Shown: in pieces, positions 52,504 to 61,978 of the stretch
Layout of the letters: each line of letters begins with the position of its first letter
How positions within the stretch are numbered: the stretch's first letter is position 1
Assembly (NCBI GenBank): GCA_944328445.1
Contig: CALVHO010000001.1
Coordinates: 62,001-126,000 of the forward strand
From: an uncultured Clostridia bacterium
GTDB lineage: Bacteria > Bacillota > Clostridia > Christensenellales > Borkfalkiaceae
Reading direction: 5' to 3'
Length of the DNA: 64,000 nt
Program-made: the position numbers and the translations under genes
Notes under the pieces: model-generated
Databases searched by the model: none
The model's input: the letters and a program-made list of their open reading frames with translations, nothing else
Told to the model about the DNA's origin: nothing

Positions 52504-53393
52504 AGCTCGGCCTCCTTTTCGGGCGCGGCGTGCAGCTTCAACAGCGCAGCCAGCGTGTCCTTCATCTCCTTGCGCTCCACGATGAGGTCCACAAAGCCCT
52601 TTTCCTGCAAAAATTCGGCGCGCTGGAAACCCTCGGGCAGGGTCTGGCGGATGGTCTGTTCGATGACGCGCGGCCCCGCAAAGCCGATGAGCGCGCCCTT
52701 TTCGGCCATGATGATGTCCGCCTCGAAGGCGAAGGACGCCGAAACGCCGCCCGTGGTGGGGTCGCAGAGCACGGCGATGTACAGGAGCCCCGCCTCGCCG
52801 TGGCAGGCGACGGCCGCGCTCGTTTTGGCCATCTGCATGAGGGATACGATCCCCTCCTGCATGCGTGCGCCGCCGCTGAGGATGAAGCCGACGACGGGCA
52901 GGCGCTCTTCGGCGGCGTATTCAAAGGTCTTGGTGATCTTTTCGCCCACGGTATGACCCATGCTGCCCATCTGGAAGCGGTAGTCCATCGAAAAGAGGGC
53001 GCAGCGCACCCCGCCGATGTCGGCCGTGCCGCAGACGACGGCGTCCTTTTCCCCCGTTTTGGCGCGCAGAGCGGCCAGCTTTTCGTCATACCCGGGGAAG
53101 CCGAGGATGTTCCCGCCCGCCTCGTCGGCGAACAGCTCCTCGAAGTTTTCCGCGCAAAGGCGGATGCGGGCGCGGGCGTCGATCTTTTTGCAGTGCCCGC
53201 ACTTGGGGCAGATGCCGAAATTTTCTTCCATGTCGGCGGAAAGCACGATCTGGCCGCACTTTTCGCATTTTTCTGCCAATTTTTCGGGGATGGCGGCCTC
53301 GGCGGGCGCTTCGGGCGCGGGCTGCGGCGCCGCCTCCCCTTCCAGTTCGTTTTTCGGCTTACGCGAGAAAAACTTTTTCAAATCGAATTTCAA
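52500..53393 (-). CDS. accD: Acetyl-CoA carboxylase carboxyltransferase subunit beta
   Basis: 297 residues. N-terminal four-cysteine zinc ribbon (CEKCGQIV and CPKCGHCK, about residues 43-65), then the crotonase-type domain (VCGTADIGGVRCALFSMDYR; FILSGGARMQEGIVSLMQM; AVLCDPTTGGVSASFA). A Pro/Ala/Glu-rich linker of 30 residues precedes the zinc ribbon. 77 bp after accC. Confidence 0.96.
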
Positions 53394-53470
53394 TGTCCGA
53401 TCTCCTCGGCCCCGCGGCGCGGGGCACGGCCTCCCCTTCGCGGGGAAAGGCTACGGGGCGAACCCCGGAT

Positions 53471-54823
53471 TCATTGGTAATTTTTCAGGAATTTTTCCAG
53501 GAAATTGGTGCAGTAGGTGCCGTCCTTGAAGGCGGGCTGGGCCAGGATCTCGCCCGAAAGCTCGGCGTTGGTGTTGACGCCGTCGATGACCAGCTCGCAC
53601 AGGGCGGCCTGCATCTTGCGGATGGCCTCGGTGCGCTCGCGGGCGTAGACGATGAGCTTGCCGATCATGCTGTCGTAATAGGGCGGGATGAAGTAGTCCT
53701 GGTAGATGGCGGTATCGAACCGCACCCACGGCCCGCCGGGGATGTGCATGAACGAGATCTGCCCGCAGCTGGGGCGGAAGCCCGCGCGCGCGTCCTCGGA
53801 GTTGATGCGGCATTCGATGGCGCAGCCGCGGATCATGCGGTCGACATCCTCCTGCGAATAGATGAACTCCACCCCCGCGGCGATGCGGATCTGCCACTTG
53901 ACGATGTCGATACCCGTGACGTACTCGGTGACGGGGTGTTCCACCTGCAAGCGGGTGTTCATCTCCATGAAATAGAAATTGTTCTGCTTGTCGAGCAAGA
54001 ACTCGATGGTGCCCAGGCTGGTGTACCCCACCGTTTTGGCCGCGAGCACGGCCGCCTCGGACATCTTTTTGCGCACGTCCGGCGGGAGAGTGACGCAGGG
54101 GCTCTCCTCGATGAGCTTTTGGTTTTTGCGCTGCATGGAGCAGTCGCGCTCGCCCAGGCAGACGACGTTGCCCTGCTCGTCGGCGACGATCTGCATCTCG
54201 ACGTGTTTGACGTCGGTGAGGTATTTTTCGAGGTAGCATTTGCCGTTGCCGAAGGCGTTCTGCGCCTCGGCCGAGGCGGTGAGGACGGCGTTTTCAAAGT
54301 CCTCTTCCTGCCAGACGATGCGGATGCCCCGCCCGCCGCCGCCCGCCGCCGCCTTGACGATGACGGGGTAGCCGATCTCCGCGGCGAACTTTTTGGCCTC
54401 GCGGATGTCCGTGATCTCGTCCAGGCCGGGAACGACGGGCACGCCCGCCTTTTTCATGGTGCGGCGCGCCTCGTCCTTATCCCCCATCTTGGCGATGACC
54501 TGCCAGCGCGGGCCGATGAACTTGATGTTGCACTTTTCGCAAAGCTCGGCAAAGCGCGGGTTTTCGGAGAGGAGCCCGTAGCCGGGGTGGATGGCCTGGC
54601 AGCCCGTGGCGGTGGCCACGTCGATGATGGCCGTCATGTTGAGGTAGCTGTCTTTGAGCAGCGCGGGGCCGATACAATAGCTCTCGTCGGCAAGGTTGAC
54701 GTGCAGCGCCTGCGCGTCCGCCTCGGAATAGACGGCCACGGTGCGGATGCCCATCTCGTTGCAGGCGCGGATGATGCGCACGGCGATCTCGCCGCGGTTG
54801 GCAATCAATATCTTACTGAACAT
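53471..54823 (-). CDS. accC: Biotin carboxylase (acetyl-CoA carboxylase)
   Basis: 450 residues. ATP-grasp enzyme carboxylating the biotin on AccB. MFSKILIANRGEIAVRIIRA start, KAAAGGGGRGIRI (Gly-rich ATP loop), FYFMEMNTRLQVEHPVTEYV and the C-terminal MIGKLIVYARERTEAIRKMQ. Full length, 19 bp after accB. Confidence 0.97.
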   Translation of the reverse strand: MFSKILIANRGEIAVRIIRACNEMGIRTVAVYSEADAQALHVNLADESYCIGPALLKDSYLNMTAIIDVATATGCQAIHPGYGLLSENPRFAELCEKCNIKFIGPRWQVIAKMGDKDEARRTMKKAGVPVVPGLDEITDIREAKKFAAEIGYPVIVKAAAGGGGRGIRIVWQEEDFENAVLTASAEAQNAFGNGKCYLEKYLTDVKHVEMQIVADEQGNVVCLGERDCSMQRKNQKLIEESPCVTLPPDVRKKMSEAAVLAAKTVGYTSLGTIEFLLDKQNNFYFMEMNTRLQVEHPVTEYVTGIDIVKWQIRIAAGVEFIYSQEDVDRMIRGCAIECRINSEDARAGFRPSCGQISFMHIPGGPWVRFDTAIYQDYFIPPYYDSMIGKLIVYARERTEAIRKMQAALCELVIDGVNTNAELSGEILAQPAFKDGTYCTNFLEKFLKNYQ

Positions 54824-54842
54824 TTTTCGTTGTCAACCCCGT

Positions 54843-55301
54843 TCAGAACAGTTTGAACAGGATCTGCCCGAACTCGACGAGGGCGCCGTTTTCCGCGCAG
54901 ATCTCCACGATCTCGCCGTCCTCTTCGGCCACGACGTCGTTCATCAGCTTCATGGCCTCGATGATGCAGAGGGTATCCCCCTTTTTGACCTTGCTGCCCA
55001 CCTTGACGAAGGGTTCCGCGTCGGGCGAGGGCGAGGCGTAGAAGATGCCCACCATGGGCGACTTGACGTCGCGGTATTTGTTGAAATCCTTGACGGAGGA
55101 AGGCTCCTCCGCGGGCGCCGCGGGGGCGCTCTGCGCGGGCGCCGCGGGCAGGGCCGCGGGCACCGCCTGCACGTATTGCGCGGGCGCGTTTTCGAGTTTG
55201 ACGGTGAACGAGCCGTCACCGCCCGTTTCGGACAGTTCCATCTTGGAAAGGCCGCTCTCCTTGAACAGCCGTATATATTCGCGCAGTTGCTTTTTATCCA
55301 T
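54843..55301 (-). CDS. accB: Biotin carboxyl carrier protein (acetyl-CoA carboxylase)
   Basis: 152 residues. N-terminal helix-rich part, Ala/Pro-rich linker (about residues 46-67), and C-terminal biotinyl domain with [11 protein letters not shown], biotinyl Lys118. Normal for bacterial AccB. 78 bp after fabF. In many Clostridia fabZ sits between accB and accC; here it has moved upstream of fabH. Confidence 0.96.
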   Translation of the reverse strand: MDKKQLREYIRLFKESGLSKMELSETGGDGSFTVKLENAPAQYVQAVPAALPAAPAQSAPAAPAEEPSSVKDFNKYRDVKSPMVGIFYASPSPDAEPFVKVGSKVKKGDTLCIIEAMKLMNDVVAEEDGEIVEICAENGALVEFGQILFKLF

Positions 55302-55379
55302 TCCGTACCTCCTTTTCTTCCTGCAAATATGACGAAAAGGCGCTTATAACACGATGGTATAAACGCCGCTGTGTGTATT

Positions 55380-56609
55380 TCAGATCTTTTTGAAGGCGAG
55401 GCAGCCGTTGTGCCCGCCGAAGCCCAAAGACGTGGAGAGGGCGTAGGCAAGGGGCGCCCCGGCCGCGGTGTTGGGCGTGACGTCGAGATCGCATTCCTCG
55501 TCGGGGACGCGGTAGTTGACGGTGGGCGGAACGACGCCCTCGTACAGCGCCAGCACGGAGGCCATGGCCTCGATGCCGCCCGCCGCGCCGAGCATGTGGC
55601 CCGTCATCGACTTGGTGGACGAGACGCGCAGCTTGTAGGCGTCCTGCCCGAAGGCCTTTTTGAGGGCGAGCGTCTCCGTCTTGTCGTTGAGGGGCGTGCC
55701 CGTGCCGTGGGCGTTGACGTACACGTCGCGCCCGGGGACGAGCCCGCATTCCTTGGCGGCCAGCTCGATGGCGCGCGAAGAGGCGACGGCCTCGGGGTCG
55801 GGCGCGGTCATGTGGTAGGCGTCGTTGGTGCAGCCGTAGCCCGCGAGCTCGGCGTAGATGCGCGCGCCGCGCGCCTTGGCGTGTTCGTATTCTTCCAGCA
55901 AAAGGACGGCCCCGCCTTCGCCCATCACGAAGCCGCCGCGCTCCTTGTCGAAGGGGATGGAGGCGCGGTTTTTATCGGTGCTCTGCGAGAGGGCCTGGCA
56001 GCTGATGAAGCCCGCAAAGCACAGGGGCAGGATGGCCGCCTCGCTGCCGCCCGCGAGCATGACGTCGGCATAGCCGTGCTTGATGGCGCGGTAGGCCTCG
56101 CCGATGCTGTTGGTCGAGGTGGCGCAGGCGGTGACGATGCCGATGTTGGGGCCTTGCGCGTGGTATTTGATGGCCACCGTGCCCGAGGCGATGTTGGAGA
56201 TCATCATGGGCACGAAGAAGGGCGAAATGCGCAGGGGGCCCTTTTCTATGAGTTTGGTGTGTTCGGAAACGAGGGTGTGCACCCCGCCGATGCCCGAACC
56301 GATGTAGACGCCGAAGCGCTCGGGCGGGACGGCGCCCTCTTCCAGGCCGGAATCTTCATACGCCTGCGTCGCCGCGGCGACGGCGTACTGGGTGTACAGG
56401 TCGGTCTTGCGCACCTCGCCGCGGGGCATGTAGAGGGTGGGGTCGAACCCGCGCACCTCGCCCGCGAGGGTGCATTTGTATTCGGAGGCGTCGAACGCGG
56501 TGACGGTGTCAATGCCGCAGACGCCCTTTTTCATGTTCTCCCAGGTGGTCTTTGCGTCGTTGCCGAGGGGCGAAACGGCCCCAAGGCCCGTGACTACGAC
56601 TCGCTTCAT
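55380..56609 (-). CDS. fabF: 3-oxoacyl-ACP synthase II
   Basis: 409 residues. Condenses malonyl-ACP with acyl-ACP. Catalytic Cys162 in VTACATSTNSIGEAYR, His in NAHGTGTPLNDKTE and SSTKSMTGHMLGAAGG (second His, Lys). Start at ATG 56609 behind GAGGAG; the open frame upstream is intergenic repeat. A repeat-filled gap of 693 bp separates it from fabG. No promoter of consensus quality was found in that gap. Confidence 0.96.
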   Translation of the reverse strand: MKRVVVTGLGAVSPLGNDAKTTWENMKKGVCGIDTVTAFDASEYKCTLAGEVRGFDPTLYMPRGEVRKTDLYTQYAVAAATQAYEDSGLEEGAVPPERFGVYIGSGIGGVHTLVSEHTKLIEKGPLRISPFFVPMMISNIASGTVAIKYHAQGPNIGIVTACATSTNSIGEAYRAIKHGYADVMLAGGSEAAILPLCFAGFISCQALSQSTDKNRASIPFDKERGGFVMGEGGAVLLLEEYEHAKARGARIYAELAGYGCTNDAYHMTAPDPEAVASSRAIELAAKECGLVPGRDVYVNAHGTGTPLNDKTETLALKKAFGQDAYKLRVSSTKSMTGHMLGAAGGIEAMASVLALYEGVVPPTVNYRVPDEECDLDVTPNTAAGAPLAYALSTSLGFGGHNGCLAFKKI

Positions 56610-56635
56610 GGTCAAATTCTCCTCGGCTTGCGCCG

Positions 56636-57033
56636 GCGATTTTTCGTGAAACTGAATAACGGAGTTTAGGGTGTAAAATGTAGAATGTAGAATGTAGAGT
56701 GTAGAATTGCGGACAAAACTTATGTCATCCCGAGCCCGACACAAGGCGCCCTGGCGGGCTTTTCGGAATGTAGAGTGTAAAATGTAGAATGTAGAATTTT
56801 GGACAAACCTTATGTCATCCCGATCCTGCCGAGGGATCTCATTGCAAGCCTTTTCGTGGGCGGGCGAGTGAGATCCTTCGACTGCGCCTCACTTCGTTCG
56901 GCTCCGCTCAGGATGACAGGGTGGGCGCTCCACCCCACCGTCATCCCGAGCCTGCCGAGGGATCTCATTGCAGGCTTTACTGTGGGCGAGAAAAAGTTTC
57001 TAACCGATTAGACTGCCCTGCGATTTTTCGTGA
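56636..57033. repeat. Mosaic repeat island inside the fab operon, with terminal direct repeats
   Basis: GCGATTTTTCGTGA occurs at 56636-56649 and 57020-57033, both followed by an RRCTGA-like stretch, flanking the island. Inside are AATGTAG/AGTGTAA heptads (56667-56707, 56765-56798), GTCATCCCGA and GAGGGATCTCATTGCA units (two copies), and GAGATCCTTCGACTGCGCCT ... GCTCAGGATGACA. It shares units with 37771-38272. No gene. The remainder (57034-57302) has AAAAAGTTTTT-rich sequence and a GCGCAAATC inverted repeat near 57255-57295; a short open frame there looks spurious. Confidence 0.8.
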
Positions 57034-57302
57034 GGCTGAGGACAAAAAGTTTTTATAAAAAGTTTTTTTAATACCCTGCGCGCGCAAAAATCACACTTTT
57101 TGCAAGCGCACCCAATTTGCCGAAAACTTTCGGCTTTGGGGAAAGAGTGAATGCGGCGCGCGTTACAGACGAGAGCCCCAAAAGGCGCGCCGCAGAGAGA
57201 AAACACGATGCCGAGCTTTGCCAAAGCAAAGCGAACATCGGGTTGTCTCTCCAACTCGCGCAAATCGCAGCATCTCTTTTGCGAGATTTGCGCGAAATCC
57301 CG

Positions 57303-58043
57303 TTATATATACATCCCCCCGTCCACTTTCAAGACCACGCCCGTGATGTAGCGGGCGTCGTCGGAGACGAGGAATTTGACGGCGTTGGCGATGTCCTGCG
57401 TTTCGCCCAGCGCGCCCAGGGGGATGAGTTTGTACATGGCTTGTTTCTGCTCTTCGGTCAGCGCGTCGGTCATGGCCGTTTTGATAAAGCCCGGCGCCAC
57501 GGCGTTGGCCGTGATGTTGCGCGCGCCGAATTCCTTGGCCACGGACTTGGTCAGCCCGATGATGCCCGCCTTGGACGCGGCGTAGTTGGCCTGCCCCGCG
57601 TTGCCCATCAGCCCCACGACGGAGCTTATGGAGACGATGCGGCCGTAGCGCTTGCGCATCATGTAGGGCGTGACGTGCTTGATCATGTTGAAGCAGCCCT
57701 TCAAGTTGATGCCGAGCACGCGGTCCCACGCGGCCTCGCTCATGCGCATGAGCAGGTCGTCCGCGGTGACGCCCGCGTTGTTGACGAGGATGTCGATCTT
57801 GCCGAAGTCCTTGACGACGGCGTCGGCCACCGCCTTGGTGGCGGCAAAATCGGAGACGTCGCACTTATAATAGCGCGCGACGGCCCCCGCGGCCGTGAGC
57901 GCGGCCAGCGTTTCGGCCGCGGCAGCTTCTTCGCCGTAGTCGACGACGGCGATGTCCGCATTGTCTTTGGCCAAGGTCAGCGCGATGGCCGCGCCGATCC
58001 CCCGCCCCGCCCCCGTGACGAGGGCAACTCTCTTATCGGGCAT
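57303..58043 (-). CDS. fabG: 3-oxoacyl-ACP reductase
   Basis: 246 residues. Short-chain dehydrogenase: NADPH-binding TGAGRGIGAAIALTLAKDN, NNAGVT, catalytic Ser in ISSVVGLMGNAGQANYAASK with YxxxK, and the C-terminal ITGVVLKVDGGMYI. Start at ATG 58043 (MPDKRVALVTGAGRG); SD GAGGT is modest. 28 bp after fabD. Confidence 0.96.
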   Translation of the reverse strand: MPDKRVALVTGAGRGIGAAIALTLAKDNADIAVVDYGEEAAAAETLAALTAAGAVARYYKCDVSDFAATKAVADAVVKDFGKIDILVNNAGVTADDLLMRMSEAAWDRVLGINLKGCFNMIKHVTPYMMRKRYGRIVSISSVVGLMGNAGQANYAASKAGIIGLTKSVAKEFGARNITANAVAPGFIKTAMTDALTEEQKQAMYKLIPLGALGETQDIANAVKFLVSDDARYITGVVLKVDGGMYI

Positions 58044-58071
58044 GAAAAATACCTCTTCCGTCGCGCGGCGC

Positions 58072-58905
58072 TCAGCCGCGCTGTACAAGGCCCGTCAGCA
58101 CTTTGCCGGGGCCGGCTTCGTAAAACGTATCCACGCCCGCGGCGCGCATGTTGGCGATGCTCTCGGTAAAGCGCACGGGCGAACACATCTGTTTGGCGAG
58201 GGTGGCGGCGAAGTCTCCCGCGTAGGGCGCGGCGGTGAGGTTGGCGTACACGTCCATGCGCGGCGCCTGCCAATGCAGGGTGCGCAAAAACGCCTCGAAC
58301 GCCGCGGCCTCGGGCGCGAGCTCGGGGCAATGGAACATGCCCGAAACGCGCAGCTTCATGGCGCGGCCGCCCGCCTCCTTGACCTTGGCGCAGAAGGCCT
58401 CCTCCGCTTCGGCGCGGCAGGCGACCACCGTCTGCAAGGCGCCGTTGTAGTTGGCGGGGTGGGTGTTCACGCCGTCGCACAGCGCCTCCACCTTGTCGGC
58501 GGGAAGTTTGACGCAGGCGATCATGCAGCCGTGAACGCGCTCCGTATACGCCTCCATCAGCTCGGCGCGGCGCACGATGGCGCGGAAGGCGTCCTCCTCG
58601 GAGAGCGCGCCCGCAAAGCACAGCGCGGGCACCTCGCCCACCGAAAAGCCGAGGGCACAGGCGGGCGTGCCCGCCTCCTCTTCGGCGTAGGCGTAGGCGA
58701 GGTCGGCCAGAAACATCGTCGGCTGGGTCAGGATGGTGCGGTTGAGCTCCTCCTGCGTGCCGTGCAGCATCGCCCCGACGACGCCGGGACGGATGCTTTC
58801 GGCCATATCGAACAGCGCCTTGACCTTGGGCAGATCCTTCACGTCGGCGGCCATGCCGGGCACCTGCGCGCCCTGCCCCGCGAACAAAAAGGCTACACGT
58901 CCCAT
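58072..58905 (-). CDS. fabD: Malonyl-CoA:ACP transacylase
   Basis: 277 residues, slightly short of the 300 usual. FLFAGQGAQVPGMA start; nucleophile Ser88 in GFSVGE instead of the common GHSLGE; His in MFHCPELAPEA; C-terminal YEAGPGKVLTGLV. The fab context makes the role secure. Overlaps the fabK end by 13 bp. Confidence 0.94.
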   Translation of the reverse strand: MGRVAFLFAGQGAQVPGMAADVKDLPKVKALFDMAESIRPGVVGAMLHGTQEELNRTILTQPTMFLADLAYAYAEEEAGTPACALGFSVGEVPALCFAGALSEEDAFRAIVRRAELMEAYTERVHGCMIACVKLPADKVEALCDGVNTHPANYNGALQTVVACRAEAEEAFCAKVKEAGGRAMKLRVSGMFHCPELAPEAAAFEAFLRTLHWQAPRMDVYANLTAAPYAGDFAATLAKQMCSPVRFTESIANMRAAGVDTFYEAGPGKVLTGLVQRG

Positions 58906-59834
58906 TTGACGCCCTCCATCATCGCCTCGGCCTGTTCCATCACTTCGGAGACGATCTCGGCGGCGGTCTGTTCACGGCTGACCATGCCCGCGATCTGCCC
59001 CGCGAGGAAGCAGCCTTCCTCGGCGTTTCCGTCCTTGGCGGCCTTGCGCAGCGAGCCGACGCCGAATTTTTCCAGCTCCTCGTCGGGCACGTTGGAGTCC
59101 GCTTCGAGCTTGGCGTAGGCGTTCATGTACGAATTTTTGATGGCGCGCACGGGGTGGCCGAGGCGGCGGCCCGTGACCATCGTGGAGATATCCTTGGCGG
59201 CGAGCACCTTCTTTTTATAGGCGTCGCTGACCGTGCACTCTTTGGCGACGAGGAAGCGCGTGCCCATCTGCACGCCGCAGGCGCCGAGGGCAAAGGCGGC
59301 CACCACGCCGCGGCCGTCCCCGATGCCGCCCGCCGCGACGACGGGGATGTGCACCGCGTCGACGACTTGGGGTACCAGGGCCATGGTGGTGAGGTCGCCG
59401 ACGTGCCCGCCGCTCTCGCCGCCTTCGGCGATGACGGCGTCGACGCCCGCGCGCTCCACCATCTTGGCCAGCGCCGTGCTGGCCACGACGGGCAGGATGC
59501 GCGTGCCCGCCTCCTTCCACAGCTTGACGAAGCGCAAGGGGTTGCCCGCGCCCGTGGTGACCACGGGCACCTTTTCCTCGGCGACCATCTGCGCCACCTC
59601 CTCCACGTGGGGGCTGAGCAGCATGATGTTCACGCCGAAGGGCTTATCGGTCATGGCGCGGCACTTGCGGATCTCTTCGCGGACGAAGTCCGCACCCGCG
59701 TTCATGGCCGAGATGATGCCCAGGCCGCCCGCGTTGGAGACGGCGCTCGCCAGCGAGGCGTCCGCGATCCAGGCCATGCCGCCCTGGATGACGGGGTATC
59801 GTATGCCCAAAAGGCGGGTGAGTTTGGTCTGCAT
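58893..59834 (-). CDS. fabK: Enoyl-ACP reductase II (FMN-dependent)
   Basis: 313 residues. TIM-barrel flavoprotein of the nitronate-monooxygenase superfamily: YPVIQGGMAWIADASLASAV, PVVTTGAGNP, EGGESGGHVG (conserved His) and VVAAGGIGDGRG, GVQMGTRFLVAKEC. Completes the elongation cycle in place of FabI, which makes the organism likely triclosan-tolerant. 4 bp after acpP. Confidence 0.95.
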   Translation of the reverse strand: MQTKLTRLLGIRYPVIQGGMAWIADASLASAVSNAGGLGIISAMNAGADFVREEIRKCRAMTDKPFGVNIMLLSPHVEEVAQMVAEEKVPVVTTGAGNPLRFVKLWKEAGTRILPVVASTALAKMVERAGVDAVIAEGGESGGHVGDLTTMALVPQVVDAVHIPVVAAGGIGDGRGVVAAFALGACGVQMGTRFLVAKECTVSDAYKKKVLAAKDISTMVTGRRLGHPVRAIKNSYMNAYAKLEADSNVPDEELEKFGVGSLRKAAKDGNAEEGCFLAGQIAGMVSREQTAAEIVSEVMEQAEAMMEGVKWDV

Positions 59835-59838
59835 GGCT

Positions 59839-60066
59839 TTACTTGTTGGCGACGGCCTCGTCGATCTTCGCGATCAGCTCGCCCACGGTGGAAAGCTGCA
59901 AATTTTCGCCGAGGGAGATGTCGTACGCCTCCTCGATCTGCATGACGATGTCCACTTTGTCGAGGGAGTCGAATTCGAGCTCGTCGAAGTTGGTCTCGGG
60001 CGTGATGTCGATGTCCTCGCCCTTGCATTCGCAGAGGATCTCTTTCAGCTTTTCAAGCGTAGTCAT
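59839..60066 (-). CDS. acpP: Acyl carrier protein
   Basis: 75 residues, acidic. The phosphopantetheine site DSL (FDSLDKVDIVMQIEE, Ser34) is intact. Four-helix ACP length. Lies between fabH and fabK, so this is the fatty-acid ACP. A 131-bp gap upstream contains AT-rich inverted sequence (TTCAAAAACTTGAA). Confidence 0.97.
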   Translation of the reverse strand: MTTLEKLKEILCECKGEDIDITPETNFDELEFDSLDKVDIVMQIEEAYDISLGENLQLSTVGELIAKIDEAVANK

Positions 60067-60197
60067 GGTTTTTGTCTCCTTTGATGTTTATTCAAAATTC
60101 AAAAACTTGAAATTTTTGACATTGTTTTGCCCGCACGGCGGAAGGTATGCCGCGGGGGCGCCGCTTTTTTGCAGCGCGGCGTGCGCGGCGTGCGCGT

Positions 60198-61160
60198 TCA
60201 GCGCTGCCAGGCGACGATCTCGGCGCCGCTGGTCAGCCCCGCGCCGAAGGCGACGAAGAGGAGCTTGTCCCCCTTGCGGAAGGTGCCCTTTTTGGCGAAC
60301 TCGTCCAAGAGCACCATCACGGACGTGGCGCTCATGTTGCCGTAATCGGCGATGTTGGTGAGCACCTTGCTCTTGTCGATCTTGAACTTTTTCAGGCTGG
60401 CGTCGATGATGCGGATGTTGGCCTGGTGCGGGAGGTACCAGTCGATGTCCGCGGGGGTGAGCCCCGCGCGGGCGCACACGTCCTCGATGCGGCTGCCCAT
60501 GGCGTTGACCGCGAACTTGTACACCTCGCCGCCGTCCATGTGCATGGCCTGTTTTTCCTGCTCCACGGCGTTGTACGGGCTGTTGAGGCCCTCGAAGTTG
60601 GGCATGCGGATGACGTGCGAATCGGGCTTGGTGGAGAGCACGCCCGCCAGGCGCCCCTCCCCTTTTTTGACCACCATGGCGCCCGAGCCGTCTCCGAAGA
60701 GAACGCAGCTGGCGCGGTCCGTCCAGTCGAGCAGTTTGCTCATGGCCTCGGCCGAGACGATGAGCACCGTTTCCGCCTTGCCCGCGGCGATGAAGGAATC
60801 GGCCACCTCCATGCAGTACAGCACCCCGACGCAGGCGGCGTTGAGGTCGAACGCGGGGCAGGTGGCGCCGACGGCTTCGGCCACGGTGCAGGCCAGCGAG
60901 GGCGTGTACGTATCCCCGCGCATGGTGGCGCAGAGGATGAGGTCCACGTCCGCGCCCGCCGTGCCCGCGTCCGCCAGGGCGGCGCGCGCCGAAGCGACGG
61001 CCAGATCGTCCAGCCGTTCGTGGGTGAGCACGCGGCGGCGGCGGATGCCCGTGCGGGTGAAGATCCACTCGTCCGACGTATCGAGAAATTTCGCCAGGTC
61101 ATCGTTGGTGACGATCTTTTCGGGCATCGCTCTGCCCGTTCCGGCAATGAAAAAGCTCAT
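60198..61160 (-). CDS. fabH: 3-oxoacyl-ACP synthase III
   Basis: 320 residues. Initiates synthesis from acyl-CoA. Catalytic Cys110 in FDLNAACVGVLYCM, His in WYLPHQANIRIIDA and Asn in NIADYGNMSA. Start ATG 61160 (MSFFIAGTGRAMPEKIV) with ACGGAG. First gene of the fab-acc operon, 40 bp after the promoter. Confidence 0.96.
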   Translation of the reverse strand: MSFFIAGTGRAMPEKIVTNDDLAKFLDTSDEWIFTRTGIRRRRVLTHERLDDLAVASARAALADAGTAGADVDLILCATMRGDTYTPSLACTVAEAVGATCPAFDLNAACVGVLYCMEVADSFIAAGKAETVLIVSAEAMSKLLDWTDRASCVLFGDGSGAMVVKKGEGRLAGVLSTKPDSHVIRMPNFEGLNSPYNAVEQEKQAMHMDGGEVYKFAVNAMGSRIEDVCARAGLTPADIDWYLPHQANIRIIDASLKKFKIDKSKVLTNIADYGNMSATSVMVLLDEFAKKGTFRKGDKLLFVAFGAGLTSGAEIVAWQR

Positions 61161-61201
61161 GAAAACTCCGTCACGGCGCACCAAGGCCCCGCCTTTCTAC
61201 C

Positions 61202-61230
61202 ATTATAGGAGATTTGCGCGCACAAGTCAA
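61202..61230 (-). promoter_or_regulatory. Promoter of the fab-acc operon
   Basis: Minus strand -35 TTGACT (61225-61230), 17-bp spacer, -10 TATAAT (61202-61207). No FapR- or FabT-like palindrome was recognised. Confidence 0.8.
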
Positions 61231-61350
61231 GCCTTATTTTGAAAAAGGAACGCAAAACCCCCGCCCGCCGCGGCCGCGGCGGGATGCGCGGGAGAAAACG
61301 GGAGCGGACGGGGCGCACAGGCGCAAGGCGCGCAGGCGGCCGCGCACAAC

Positions 61351-61375
61351 GAAAAACGCGCCCGCAAAATGCGGG
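61351..61375 (-). terminator. Terminator of fabZ
   Basis: CCCGCA/TGCGGG stem (61361-61366, 61370-61375) extended by outer GC pairs, with TTTTT (61356-61352) on the minus strand. Confidence 0.65.
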
Positions 61376-61387
61376 CACAGAGGGGCG

Positions 61388-61807
61388 TCACTGCGGCTTG
61401 GCCAGCAGCGCGAAGGAAAATTCGGCCGAGGTGCAGAGTTTGCCGTTCGCTTCCAGCCTGCCCTTGGCAAAGCAGAAGATGCCGCGGCGGTTGGTCAGTT
61501 CCACCGTCATCACGGCGGTATCCCCCGGAAGGAGCGGGTTCTTGAATTTGACGTTGTTCAGGCCGGTGTAGAGCGGCGTTTTGCCCGCGCAATCGGGCAA
61601 AAGGGCCACGGCGGCCTGGGCGATCATCTCGCATTGGATGACGCCGGGCACGATGGGGTTGCCGGGGAAGTGCCCTTGCAGGAAAAACTCGTCGCCGCGC
61701 ACCGTGTAGCGGGCGACGGAGCGGCCCTCGGCGTCGATCTCGACCTCGTCGAGCAACAGCATGGGTTCGCGGTGGGGAAGCAGCTTTTTGATCTCGTCTC
61801 TGTTCAT
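61388..61807 (-). CDS. fabZ: 3-hydroxyacyl-ACP dehydratase
   Basis: 139 residues, hot-dog fold. LLPHREPMLLLDEVE start and active-site QGHFPGNPIVPGVIQCEMIA (His and Glu). Full length. Separated from fabH by its own terminator and the fab promoter, and read from 61859-61887. Displaced from its usual place between accB and accC. Confidence 0.96.
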   Translation of the reverse strand: MNRDEIKKLLPHREPMLLLDEVEIDAEGRSVARYTVRGDEFFLQGHFPGNPIVPGVIQCEMIAQAAVALLPDCAGKTPLYTGLNNVKFKNPLLPGDTAVMTVELTNRRGIFCFAKGRLEANGKLCTSAEFSFALLAKPQ

Positions 61808-61858
61808 GATGGCCCTCGTGCGGCCGCGCTTTCCCGCGCGGGCGCCGCATTTGCAGAT

Positions 61859-61887
61859 ATTGTAACAACTTTCGGCCGCGCTGTCAA
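61859..61887 (-). promoter_or_regulatory. Promoter of fabZ
   Basis: Minus strand -35 TTGACA (61882-61887), 17-bp spacer, -10 TACAAT (61859-61864), about 50 bp before the ATG. Confidence 0.75.
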
Positions 61888-61978
61888 CCGTTCGGCCGAA
61901 AACGGGCGGCGCAAACGGGGGCGCGCGGCGGGTGCGTTCCGCCGCCTTACCGCGGCGCGGACGGCGGAAACGGCACGC

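Noticed and set aside
57000..57263. 87-codon minus-strand open frame in the fabG-fabF gap, Cys-rich (CACKKCDFCARR)
   Set aside because: It sits in repeat-like sequence with no SD and no recognisable family; could be repeat-encoded, but I cannot support a gene.
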